Of a stretch of DNA of 26,375 nucleotides, positions 7,655 to 15,924 are shown piece after piece. Positions within the stretch are counted from its first letter, which is position 1; every line of letters starts with the position of its first letter. The stretch is from NCBI GenBank assembly GCA_036311285.1, contig JAXJQF010000045.1, forward strand, positions 1 through 26,375. The letters run 5' to 3'. The notes beneath the pieces were generated by a model. It was given only the letters and a program-made list of their open reading frames with translations. It searched no databases and was not told the origin of the DNA. The stretch comes from JAXJQF01 sp036311285 (GTDB taxonomy: Bacteria > Pseudomonadota > Gammaproteobacteria > Enterobacterales > Succinivibrionaceae). The position numbers and the translations under genes were made by a program.

Positions 7655-9408
7655 TATTTAATAACCTCAGATACTTTTATTACTTCTTCTAAAGTCGTAA
7701 TGCCTTTGGTTGCATAATGATAAGCCATATGAGATAAAGGTTTATATCCTTCATCTGCTAACGCCTCACGAGAAAATGCTTCATGATCTTCGCGTCTAAG
7801 TGCGTCCATCATTTTTTGGCTTAATTCTAAAAACTCAAATACGCCTACACGCCCCTTATATCCTGAAAAATTGCAGAACTGACATCCTCTACCATTATTC
7901 CCCATCTTAAATTCATGTTGCTTTTGAGTTTCGACTGGAATTCCTAGCGCATCCTCAATGAAGTTCATTTCCAGCTGTGTAGGAGTATATGCTTTTACAC
8001 ACTTTGGACAAACTTTTCTAACAAGTCTTTGAGCTAGGACCGCTTTTAATGAACCTGCAACCGAATACCCTGCAGCCCCCATATCCATAAATCTTAAAGC
8101 ACTAGATACAGCATCATTAGTATGAAGTGTTGATAAAACCAAGTGCCCAGTCATCGCACCACGTAAACCTATTTCCGCTGTTTCCAAATCACGCATTTCC
8201 CCTACAAGAATAACATCAGGATCTTGTCTGAGACATGACCTTAAAACTTTTGCGAAATCTAACCCTACTTTCGTTTGAACTTGCACCTGCTGTATTCTTG
8301 GTAATCGATATTCCACTGGGTCTTCTACTGTAATAATTTTTACATTAGGATTATTTAACTCATTCAAAGCTCCATAAAGTGTTGTTGTTTTACCAGACCC
8401 TGTTGGTCCTGTAACTAGTATCATTCCATGTGGACGATGTAATTGAGCTCTAAATCTAACTAATAATTCAGGTGGCATACCTGTTGAATCTAATGAAAGT
8501 AACCCATCAGATTGATTCAACAATCTCATTACGATTGATTCACCATACTGAGTTGGCAATGTAGAAAGACGAACATCAAAATTTTTACCTCCAATAGATA
8601 TAGGAAAACGACCATCTTGAGGTAAACGTTTTTCAGAAATATCAAGACCTGCCATCAATTTAAGTCTTAAAGCAATTGCTGGTGCAATGTCTACATTATT
8701 TAAAGTTTGTTCTGCTAAATTTCCATCAATTCTTTGACGTATTCTTAGTAAGTCTACGTCAGGCTCAATATGAATATCGGATGCTTTACTTGATACAGCA
8801 TCTTCAAATACCGAGCGTAATAAATTTACAACAGCAACGTCAGATAAGCCATCAGTTACACTCAATTGTTCCATTGAATTTAATTCAAAAGCACTTTGGC
8901 TTACTTCTGTTTGTAACTGATTTGCATATTTAGCAATTGTGTCATTATTTTTATATAACTGAGATAAATAATGCACAATTTCCATTTCTGGAGCTATAAC
9001 AAAATCAACTTCATTTGGCTCTAATTTATCTTGTATTTCATCTCTGCCGGGATAATCTAGAGGGTCTGCAATAACAACTGTGACTACATTATTTCCAGTA
9101 TTTTCGTTAAATGACTGACTTATTGCTAAAGCTCTTTTCTGTCTAGCGAGATTTTCAGGCAACATTGAAACTGTAGCAGAATCAATTGTCAATTTAGATA
9201 AATCAGAAAAAACTGGCATTCCTAATTGCTGACCTAAAGCCTCACATATATCAGACTCTGTAGCAAAATTAAGGGATACAACAGCCTTACCAATCTTTAC
9301 ATTATTCTCTTTTGAATAATCTAAAGCTTGCAATAATTCATCATTCGTAATTATTCCTGATTGAACTAATACGTCACCTATACGTAGTCTCTTATTATCG
9401 CTTACCAT
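7654..9408 (-). CDS. mshE: MSHA extension ATPase MshE (GspE/PilB family)
   Basis: Protein of 584 aa. The N-terminal MshEN domain is followed by the GspE-type ATPase: Walker A GPTGSGKTT near residue 338, the Asp-box/Walker B DPDVILVGEMRD near 398, a His-box TGHLVLSTLHTNDA, and a zinc-binding CPKC...CQFC set near 469 and 509. It powers pilus extension through MshG. In Vibrio MshE the N-domain binds cyclic di-GMP through two 24-residue motifs of the form RLGxxLVxxGLIxxxxLxxxLxxQ. Here motif one spans 9-32, with Arg9 kept but Gln32 replaced by Ser. Motif two spans 38-61, with Lys38 for Arg, Asn47 for Gly, and Gln61 kept. The gene overlaps mshN by 14 bases. Confidence 0.95.
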   Translation of the reverse strand: MVSDNKRLRIGDVLVQSGIITNDELLQALDYSKENNVKIGKAVVSLNFATESDICEALGQQLGMPVFSDLSKLTIDSATVSMLPENLARQKRALAISQSFNENTGNNVVTVVIADPLDYPGRDEIQDKLEPNEVDFVIAPEMEIVHYLSQLYKNNDTIAKYANQLQTEVSQSAFELNSMEQLSVTDGLSDVAVVNLLRSVFEDAVSSKASDIHIEPDVDLLRIRQRIDGNLAEQTLNNVDIAPAIALRLKLMAGLDISEKRLPQDGRFPISIGGKNFDVRLSTLPTQYGESIVMRLLNQSDGLLSLDSTGMPPELLVRFRAQLHRPHGMILVTGPTGSGKTTTLYGALNELNNPNVKIITVEDPVEYRLPRIQQVQVQTKVGLDFAKVLRSCLRQDPDVILVGEMRDLETAEIGLRGAMTGHLVLSTLHTNDAVSSALRFMDMGAAGYSVAGSLKAVLAQRLVRKVCPKCVKAYTPTQLEMNFIEDALGIPVETQKQHEFKMGNNGRGCQFCNFSGYKGRVGVFEFLELSQKMMDALRREDHEAFSREALADEGYKPLSHMAYHYATKGITTLEEVIKVSEVIK

Positions 9409-10567
9409 TTTTTAGTTGCTCCAAAAATTTGATTCTTTTATCAATAAATTCTAATGAAGACGAACTCAAAAAAGCTTTTTGACATTCCTTATAAACATCT
9501 AATGCTGCTATATAATTCTTCTGTTTTTCTAAAGATAAACCTAATCCCAGTCCCCATTTTCCTTCTTTCTTATCATTTTCATACAGTTTTCTATAGGCGT
9601 ATTCTGACACTCTAAAATCACCACTATCTCGAGCTATAGAAGCTAATGAAACATAATAATCAATGTTAGTTTTTACTGGAGGTTCAGCTTTTCTTAAAAT
9701 TCTAATAGCTTGATTACTTTGGCCCATTGATTTATAAATACGTGCTAAATATAAGCGATAATCATAATGATTTGGATTAACAATTAATCCTAACTCTAAA
9801 AGCTTTATCGCCTCGTAATAATTCTCAGAACCGTAATATATGGCAACCAACTTCTCTCTTGCCTTTATTTCCTTAGGTCTTAACTGCAAAATCTCTTTGT
9901 ATGCAGTAACAGCCCTCTCTTTCTTTCCCTGAACAACAGCTGTATTTGCTTTCTTATACAAATCTTTAATCAAATCAGATGTTGTAACCTTCTTTTGAGT
10001 TACCTTTACATATACTTTCTTGTTCTTTTCTTCTTCATAGAAAACTCTATCATCGTTCACGTTTAAATCAGATGAATGTAATTCTCTATCATTTTCAATA
10101 CTCTTATCTTCAATTACATGAGTATCAGTAACAACTACATTCTTTGCTTTTAAAACTTTGTTTTTATCAACTGTATTGTTTTCTACAATATCTTCGACAA
10201 CTTTATTTTCTATCTGTAATGCTTTGTCCTGTTCAGTTTTCTTAGATGCATTTTCTAATTGAATTTTATTCTCAGCTAAGACATCCTTTTGAGTTAACGA
10301 TTCTTTATTTACTTGAACTAAAGATTGTTCTTCACTCTTTTTTTCATTAACAACGATGTCATGCTGTTTACTTACCTCTACTTTATTATTAAATCCAGAA
10401 AATAGAATATAAGTAAATACACAACTACTACAAACTAAAAGAATCAACAATACTAATCTAATAACTCCAACATTGTTAGATTTCTTTCCTGGCCCAACGT
10501 ATACACCGTGGTCCGAACTTGATGTTCTCTTATTTAATTCCTTTAAAGTCTTATTTATTACACTCAT
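9395..10567 (-). CDS. mshN: MSHA biogenesis TPR protein MshN
   Basis: Protein of 390 aa. It starts MSVINKTLKELNKR, the characteristic MshN opening. One membrane segment lies at about residues 34-57. Residues about 60-190 are a low-complexity linker rich in Lys, Glu, Val and Asn. From about 200 to 380 the helical repeat pattern (AVTAYKEILQLRP, AIKLLELGLIVNP, YLARIYKSMGQSNQAIRILRKA) indicates tetratricopeptide repeats. The protein is probably anchored in the inner membrane with the TPR region in the periplasm, where it may help assemble the MshL secretin with MshM; that role is inferred from the family. The start overlaps the mshM stop (ATGA) and the end overlaps mshE by 14 bases. Confidence 0.88.
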   Translation of the reverse strand: MSVINKTLKELNKRTSSSDHGVYVGPGKKSNNVGVIRLVLLILLVCSSCVFTYILFSGFNNKVEVSKQHDIVVNEKKSEEQSLVQVNKESLTQKDVLAENKIQLENASKKTEQDKALQIENKVVEDIVENNTVDKNKVLKAKNVVVTDTHVIEDKSIENDRELHSSDLNVNDDRVFYEEEKNKKVYVKVTQKKVTTSDLIKDLYKKANTAVVQGKKERAVTAYKEILQLRPKEIKAREKLVAIYYGSENYYEAIKLLELGLIVNPNHYDYRLYLARIYKSMGQSNQAIRILRKAEPPVKTNIDYYVSLASIARDSGDFRVSEYAYRKLYENDKKEGKWGLGLGLSLEKQKNYIAALDVYKECQKAFLSSSSLEFIDKRIKFLEQLKNGKR

Positions 10568-11472
10568 AACCTATCACTTAACAACAAATACAAACATGCA
10601 ACAGTAACAACAGCTATTAACATCATTAAGACAAAATTTAAATCTAACTTAAAATGCTTAGTATTTGCTTGTGGTGTATCCTTAATTGCTTCACGTGCAA
10701 TGCTTTTGGATATTGCATAGTCACCATACCCATATGCAAGCATTAAACACTTATTTGCAACTATATTTATAATTCTAGGAACCCCCATACAGCTATTTGA
10801 AATATAATTAGCTATGTTCTTAGAAAAAATCTCTCCACCTTTATAACCTGCAGCCCTCATTCTGTAATTTAAATAAGCATATGTTTCATCCGAATCGAGA
10901 GTTCTTAACTTCAAACAAAATGAAATACGCTGGTTAAATTGTCTTAATGCGTTATCCTGAAGCATCTCATCTAATTCTGGTTGACCAAACAATACGATAT
11001 GAACAATTTTTTCAGATTCTGTTTCTAAATTACCCAATAACCTAATTGCTTCTAACGTATCCTCTCTCAATGATTGAGCTTCATCAATGACTACAACAAC
11101 CTTTTTATTTTGCTTAAACAGTTCTAATAGTTTTTCATTAATCGCATCAAATACACTTAAATTATTAATTCCATCTTCGAAAACAATATCTAATTCCTTG
11201 GCAACTGCTATTTTGAATTCGCCTGGACTTAAAATAGGATTAGGAATATAAACAAACTCAAAGTCATCACTAGAATGCGATAATAACATGCGTAAAACCA
11301 TTGTTTTACCAGTCCCAACCTCTCCTGTAATTTTTATTACCCCCTCTCCGTTAGTTAGGGCAACTCTTAATAGCTCCAAGGCTTCTTCATGAGGAGGTAA
11401 ACCAAAATACAAACTAGTATTAGGGGTTAAACTAAATGGTTTTTGCTCTAAACCAAAATAACTCTGGTACAA
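10564..11472 (-). CDS. mshM: MSHA biogenesis AAA ATPase MshM (ExeA/GspA-like)
   Basis: Protein of 302 aa. The start codon is TTG at 11472, supported by AGGAAAG five bases upstream and by the family opening MYQSYFGLEQKPFSLTPN beginning exactly there. Walker A is GEVGTGKT at residues 50-57 and Walker B is VVVVIDEAQSL with Asp130-Glu131. QRISFCLKLRTLD and GVPRIINIVANKCLMLAYG are typical sensor and helical-lid segments of ExeA-like proteins. A single membrane segment lies near 276-298 at the C-terminus; the peptidoglycan-binding domain of full ExeA is absent. It presumably uses ATP to help place or assemble the secretin MshL, as ExeA/GspA do for type II secretins. It starts 8 bases after mshL. 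Confidence 0.9.
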   Translation of the reverse strand: MYQSYFGLEQKPFSLTPNTSLYFGLPPHEEALELLRVALTNGEGVIKITGEVGTGKTMVLRMLLSHSSDDFEFVYIPNPILSPGEFKIAVAKELDIVFEDGINNLSVFDAINEKLLELFKQNKKVVVVIDEAQSLREDTLEAIRLLGNLETESEKIVHIVLFGQPELDEMLQDNALRQFNQRISFCLKLRTLDSDETYAYLNYRMRAAGYKGGEIFSKNIANYISNSCMGVPRIINIVANKCLMLAYGYGDYAISKSIAREAIKDTPQANTKHFKLDLNFVLMMLIAVVTVACLYLLLSDRL

Positions 11473-11480
11473 TTTCTTTC

Positions 11481-13163
11481 CTAATCTTCTTTATTTGAAA
11501 TACGGTCATGCAAGCTTAATGATTCATCTGGATACCATTTTTGCAATAAATCAGCAGCCTTTTGCATTTCGTCTTTCCAAGTTTCACCACCAACTACTAC
11601 CGGACGTAATAAAATAACTAACTCAGCTTTTCTATCTTCAACGACCTTGTTTGTGAACAACTCTCCTAATAGTGGAATATCTCCAATTACCGGTACTTTA
11701 GATTGTTTATCAACTTTAACTCTTGTCATCAACCCACCAATAACTATTATGTCTCCAGACTTCGCTTCAACTATTGTATCAGTTTCTCTAACACTAGAAC
11801 GAGCTGTAGGTAATTTCATTGTTTGCTTATCAGAAAATTGAATGTCCTTAACACTTTCCTCAACATCTACAACAGCAGGATGAATATGCATAATAACTGT
11901 ACCATCATCAGATATTTGTGGTAATACATCTAAAGAAACACCGCTAAAGAAAGGCTTAATTGTTGCAGAGTTCGACACAACATCTGAAGAACTAGATGAA
12001 GAATTAGAAGACACTAAAGTTTCTACACCTGTTACGTAATATTCATCTGTACCTATTTTCATTATTGCTCTTTGGTTGTTAACCGTTGTAATTCTAGGAC
12101 TTGATAAAGTTGCAACGTCACCTTGTACCTTTAACAAACTTATGAAGGCATTGTAAGTATCATCATTATGTGTATAAGAGCCAGACATCGAAAGACCGCC
12201 ACCCAAAAGAGAGAATACGGAATTTGTAAAACCTTTAACTGCTACATTTTCATTAATTTTTAAAGAAGATTTTGAACCATTTAACACCATGCCCCAGTTA
12301 ATTCCTTGCTCATAACCTTCATCTAATGTTACTTCTAAAAGCTTGGCTTCTATAATAACTTGACGTTTTAAAGAATTTTCAGCAAGTTGTAAATAATCCT
12401 TTACTGCCTTTATTTCATCTGACATAGCTCTAATTGAAACACTTGAAGTTTGAGGACTAACTCTTACAAACCTTCCATCCTTATCACCAACAATACCAGA
12501 TAAAGTTCCCTCTAATTCTTTCCAAAAATCACTTTCTGAAGTTGATTTAACCTTTGAGCCACTATCCTCATCTTCACTATCAGAGCTATTTGAATCTGAC
12601 GATGATGAAGAACTACTACTATCAGAATCTTCCCCTTCTTCTGAAGATATAGTACTACTTGTAATGTTCAATGTTGTTTCAGAACTACGAATAATGGCTA
12701 AATAATTTATTGGAATAATTTCAGTATGAACACCTGAAGGATATACATAAAAGACATCCCCCTTCCTTTCAATCTTATAACCATAAACACTATACAAAGA
12801 ATCAAAAACTTCATCTAAAGTTACATTATCTACAGTCAATGAGATTAAACCTGCAACTTCCGGATGAACAACAATAGAGTTCCCTGTTTGTTCAACCACT
12901 TGAGAGAAAAATTCAACAGCAGGAACCTCGTTAGCTGCAATAGAAAATCTCTTTAAAGTAAAAGGTGTTCCATCTGATGACAGTGGAGCGCCACTATTTA
13001 ATTCGTTAATAACATCCTCAGGAATATCTAGTGAATTTTCAGTATTATTTACAATGGCATTGTTTATTTCATCTTTAATCATTTTAGGATTAGGATGACT
13101 ATATGAGCATCCAACTAAACCTAATAAAGAACAGATTGCTAACGTTTGATATATTTTTCTCAT
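11481..13163 (-). CDS. mshL: MSHA outer-membrane secretin MshL
   Basis: Protein of 560 aa with a lipoprotein signal ending LGLVGC, so Cys19 is the predicted lipidated residue. An N-terminal secretin domain follows (about 65-150, FFSQVVEQTGNSIVVHPEVAG and VTLDEVFDSL). The C-terminal secretin domain begins near residue 255, with VIIEAKLLEVTLDEGYEQGINW, ATLSSPRITTVNNQRA and the closing VPVIGDIPLLGELF and AELVILLRPVVV. Between them, residues about 171-208 are a Ser/Asp/Glu tract including eight consecutive serines; a second serine run sits near 384. MshL forms the multimeric outer-membrane pore through which the pilus passes. The start overlaps the mshK stop (ATGA). Confidence 0.95.
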   Translation of the reverse strand: MRKIYQTLAICSLLGLVGCSYSHPNPKMIKDEINNAIVNNTENSLDIPEDVINELNSGAPLSSDGTPFTLKRFSIAANEVPAVEFFSQVVEQTGNSIVVHPEVAGLISLTVDNVTLDEVFDSLYSVYGYKIERKGDVFYVYPSGVHTEIIPINYLAIIRSSETTLNITSSTISSEEGEDSDSSSSSSSSDSNSSDSEDEDSGSKVKSTSESDFWKELEGTLSGIVGDKDGRFVRVSPQTSSVSIRAMSDEIKAVKDYLQLAENSLKRQVIIEAKLLEVTLDEGYEQGINWGMVLNGSKSSLKINENVAVKGFTNSVFSLLGGGLSMSGSYTHNDDTYNAFISLLKVQGDVATLSSPRITTVNNQRAIMKIGTDEYYVTGVETLVSSNSSSSSSDVVSNSATIKPFFSGVSLDVLPQISDDGTVIMHIHPAVVDVEESVKDIQFSDKQTMKLPTARSSVRETDTIVEAKSGDIIVIGGLMTRVKVDKQSKVPVIGDIPLLGELFTNKVVEDRKAELVILLRPVVVGGETWKDEMQKAADLLQKWYPDESLSLHDRISNKED

Positions 13164-13504
13164 TTCATAATCCTTGAAGAATAAAGGGTTAATTTTAAGT
13201 GGCTATTAGATGCTTCTTCTTGTAATAAAACACTGTTTTTTTCAATTTTTCTTAAAATCATTCCATGACATGGTTTATTCAATTTACAACTATGATTACT
13301 TATAATAGCAATACTATCACTTCCATTTTTCATAATTGCTTGCAGAACCAACCCATTTGTTTCACCATTTAACTCAACAGCTCTAGTATCTATAGGACGA
13401 AGAGGAATTGTTGGATCTCGATAATTTAACTCTGCAGCTTTCAAACTATGAAGGCCGCATAGCATAAATGCAAACAAGATAAAGATTATATTTTTGCTAA
13501 CCAC
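13160..13504 (-). CDS. mshK: MSHA biogenesis protein MshK (small periplasmic, PilP-like position)
   Basis: Protein of 114 aa beginning with GTG at 13504, overlapping the end of mshJ by 8 bases. A signal peptide covers about residues 1-24 (NIIFILFAFMLCGLHSLKAA). The mature part starts ELNYRDPTIPLRP, matching the DPT.P...P opening of MshK. Cys73 and Cys79 may form a disulfide. By position between the PilO-like MshJ and the secretin MshL, it should link the inner-membrane alignment complex to the secretin, as PilP does in type IVa systems; this is inference. The overlap on both sides implies translation coupled to mshJ and mshL. Confidence 0.8.
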   Translation of the reverse strand: MVSKNIIFILFAFMLCGLHSLKAAELNYRDPTIPLRPIDTRAVELNGETNGLVLQAIMKNGSDSIAIISNHSCKLNKPCHGMILRKIEKNSVLLQEEASNSHLKLTLYSSRIMK

Positions 13505-14132
13505 GAATAAAGTCCTTATTTACACTTAATGTATAAATTTCAATAGTTACTATCGAATATGGATACTTATCCACATTAAGCTCTAATGAATCCCAATAGA
13601 AGTTTTTATCTAATGTTTCTAAAGAACTTAAATAATTCATAATATCCAAATAACGCCCTCTAACAACCATACTTATGCCATGCTTATATAACTGAGCTTC
13701 GTCTTTTTTTATCAACACCTCTGGTTGTACAGATTTAACAGATAATATTTGAATATTTTTTTCAGTTCTTAATATGTTAGTAAGAACTTTAGTCATCTCT
13801 GAAGCGTCAAGTAAATTTGCAGTTTCACTATTTAAAACAGCATCCAACAACGCGATATCTTTTTCTATTTTTTCAATATCTCGTCTCATTATCTCATTAG
13901 GATCCTGGGTAACTTTTGACTGCCAAGCTAATAACTCATCTTGCTTATTTTTGTAATCATCCTCAAGATTCTTTATTTCAAATGAAAGTTTTTCATTTTC
14001 AATGAGATTTCTATCTAATACAGAAAAATAACAAGGGGCAATTATAAGAGACAAGCCAACAAGAGCAACTAACACACGTTCTCTTAAAGATAACCCCATA
14101 AATTTTTTTTCATATTCTCTAAATTTAGACAT
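13497..14132 (-). CDS. mshJ: MSHA biogenesis protein MshJ (PilO/GspM-like)
   Basis: Protein of 211 aa. The short cytoplasmic start MSKFREYEKKFMGLSLRERVL, one membrane helix at about residues 20-38, a coiled coil rich in Glu, Lys and Leu at about 42-110, and a C-terminal alpha/beta domain give the PilO/GspM layout. The L..RER...... opening is the usual MshJ/GspM feature. It would pair with the PilN-like protein encoded just upstream (gap 9 bases) and reach MshK, encoded downstream with an 8-base overlap, to form the periplasmic alignment complex. Confidence 0.85.
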   Translation of the reverse strand: MSKFREYEKKFMGLSLRERVLVALVGLSLIIAPCYFSVLDRNLIENEKLSFEIKNLEDDYKNKQDELLAWQSKVTQDPNEIMRRDIEKIEKDIALLDAVLNSETANLLDASEMTKVLTNILRTEKNIQILSVKSVQPEVLIKKDEAQLYKHGISMVVRGRYLDIMNYLSSLETLDKNFYWDSLELNVDKYPYSIVTIEIYTLSVNKDFIRG

Positions 14133-14141
14133 ATTTACACC

Positions 14142-14762
14142 TTACTGCTGTACCGATGAAGATTTGTCATCTTTATACACAGGATTTGTAAGAGAGAAAT
14201 TCAATACATTTGTTTCAGCATTATTACTTATATCTAGTGCGCCAAAAGTCATATTCTTAATAGAATCGTATTCCTTAAATCTATCCAACCACTGTGGTAT
14301 AGCTGCTGAATTAATTGTGTCACCGTACATCTCAACACTATGGGAATCTAATCTAAATCTAGTAATAGATATATCTTTTACTGTAACTAATGACAATACC
14401 TTCATAAAATCAGCATAACCATTATTTCTCAGATCTTTATTAGCCAATAAAAAGTCCATAAACTTCTTTTTACTTTCGTGCGTTTTTTTTATCTGCTCTA
14501 ATTTGCTTTTCAACGCTTCATTTGGAACCATCTTAGCCAATAATTCTTGTACTTCTAATAGCTGCCTATCAATTCTTGTATTTTGTTCTTGAATTATCTT
14601 ATGCTTTGCTTCTAATTTATTACTTTGATAAATAGAATAGTAAGATAAAGAAAACATTATTAACAGAAAAATAACCCATATTGATATCATTTCATATAAT
14701 GTTAATAATTGTTTTTTAGGTTTAAATTCTTTTGAATATAAATTTATTCTAATCTTTCTCAT
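14142..14762 (-). CDS. mshI2: PilN-like MSHA biogenesis protein (MshI2-type)
   Basis: Protein of 206 aa. MRKIRINLYSKEFKPKKQ is the conserved PilN-type cytoplasmic segment that binds the PilM/MshI partner (the IN-L motif). One membrane helix follows at about 22-45, then a coiled coil (about 47-105) and a C-terminal periplasmic domain. The start overlaps the end of mshI by 14 bases and the gene ends 9 bases before mshJ, so the PilM-, PilN- and PilO-like genes are consecutive, as in other type IVa operons. Some genomes call this gene mshI2 and others leave it as a PilN-domain protein; the symbol is a naming convention, the family call is firm. Confidence 0.8.
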   Translation of the reverse strand: MRKIRINLYSKEFKPKKQLLTLYEMISIWVIFLLIMFSLSYYSIYQSNKLEAKHKIIQEQNTRIDRQLLEVQELLAKMVPNEALKSKLEQIKKTHESKKKFMDFLLANKDLRNNGYADFMKVLSLVTVKDISITRFRLDSHSVEMYGDTINSAAIPQWLDRFKEYDSIKNMTFGALDISNNAETNVLNFSLTNPVYKDDKSSSVQQ

Positions 14763-15765
14763 TTACAAGGCACCCCTCTTTTGCTACCCCATATAATGGC
14801 AAGAATATATAACCTTTCTTTACTATTTCTAAAATAGCCTTATTTTCACAAGAAGTATACCCCACACTATTTAAGTCAAGATTATTCGTATCTTCCTTAG
14901 GAATCAACTCAACAACTCTTTTAAAGTTTTGACTCAATAAATTACCAATCAACTCTATACAGCTACAATCTAACATTAGTAATAACTTAGACATTGGAGG
15001 TAAACCTAATTGAGCTGTTAAAAAATCATCACTTAATCTATATATTTCTGTTGTTAATTTAGAAATAAGCACATCAGCATTAACCAAAGTTCCTTCTGCA
15101 GATAGCTCTTTATACCCTCTTAAAACTCTGGTATAACAAATTTCGCCTTGATAAATAGCAAATAGACTAAGTTCGCTATCCTTTGGCATATATAATCCAA
15201 CGCATAATTGATTTACATATTGAGATTCACCATTAGGTTCGTTCTTCTTTCCTAAATAACTTTGATATTGTGAAATAAATTCTGCCATAGCAAGTTCTTT
15301 TACAGTAACGGCTTCTAATATCCCAATTGGAGCTATTATTTCAGATATCAAACTAATTATTTTCTTTTCAACAAGAACAAAGGTTAATGATGGCTTAGAG
15401 TTTTTACTTGTCTTTGTATCGTAAAAATCCCATGTAAAATCAGCTACTCTACCTTGGGTTACTCCTTCCAAATCTTTGTACATAGCAACCCCTTTTAACT
15501 CTTCATCAGTTAAGTTGCTATTTTTAGGTAATTGAACACTACTGTATAATGAAGTATCTAGTACCACTTTAACTTTTGTTTTATAAGACACTTTGTGCTT
15601 ATTAAAAAGCACATTAATAACACGTCCCCATTCAACATTTGAAGAAACATTTTCACATTCACAGACTATCGCTTCTTTATTCAAGTATAGAAATATAACT
15701 TGATTGTTGCTTAAACCAATCACTACACTTGACTTACTAATATCTTTCTTAGCCATAAAAACCAC
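14749..15765 (-). CDS. mshI: MSHA biogenesis protein MshI (PilM-like)
   Basis: Protein of 338 aa from a GTG start at 15765, or 335 aa from ATG at 15756. The ATG is favoured because AGTGG sits five bases before it and the family normally starts close to this point. The fold appears to be the actin-like PilM type without a membrane helix: VVIGLSNNQVIFLYLNKEAI near the start, LTDEELKGVAMYKDLEGVTQGRVADFTWDFYD near 85-115 (the MshI L.P.E...A...KDL......D..WDYFD region), and VKELAMAEFI near 155. MshI is a cytoplasmic component that binds the N-terminus of the PilN-like protein. It is the first msh gene; the usual upstream mshH is absent. Confidence 0.85.
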   Translation of the reverse strand: MVFMAKKDISKSSVVIGLSNNQVIFLYLNKEAIVCECENVSSNVEWGRVINVLFNKHKVSYKTKVKVVLDTSLYSSVQLPKNSNLTDEELKGVAMYKDLEGVTQGRVADFTWDFYDTKTSKNSKPSLTFVLVEKKIISLISEIIAPIGILEAVTVKELAMAEFISQYQSYLGKKNEPNGESQYVNQLCVGLYMPKDSELSLFAIYQGEICYTRVLRGYKELSAEGTLVNADVLISKLTTEIYRLSDDFLTAQLGLPPMSKLLLMLDCSCIELIGNLLSQNFKRVVELIPKEDTNNLDLNSVGYTSCENKAILEIVKKGYIFLPLYGVAKEGCLVNEKD

Positions 15766-15775
15766 TATAAAACGT

Positions 15776-15804
15776 TATAAATTAGCGATCTAATTTTAAT
15801 TCAA
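15776..15804 (-). promoter_or_regulatory. Candidate promoter of the msh operon
   Basis: On the minus strand TTGAAT (15799-15804) and TTTATA (15776-15781) are separated by 17 bases, a fair sigma-70 pair. The predicted transcript start near 15769 would leave only about 13 bases before the preferred mshI ATG at 15756, which would still include the AGTGG ribosome site. The whole operon needs a promoter in the 159 bases between ssb and mshI, because the ssb terminator isolates it. The match is plausible but not strong in such AT-rich DNA. Confidence 0.3.
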
Positions 15805-15855
15805 ATTAAAAATATAGATTGAGACTTTTATTTAATTTATGAAATTTTGTATGCT

Positions 15856-15895
15856 AAAAAACAAAAATCTCTCTTTATTTACTATTAAAGAGAGA
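15856..15895 (-). terminator. Rho-independent terminator of ssb
   Basis: A perfect 10-bp stem TCTCTCTTTA (15868-15877) pairs with TAAAGAGAGA (15886-15895) around an 8-base loop. On the minus strand it is followed by TTTTTGTTTTTT. It stands about 30 bases after the ssb stop codon and separates ssb transcription from the msh operon. Confidence 0.88.
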
Positions 15896-15924
15896 CTTTA
15901 TAAAGAATAAATGCTAATTACTAA

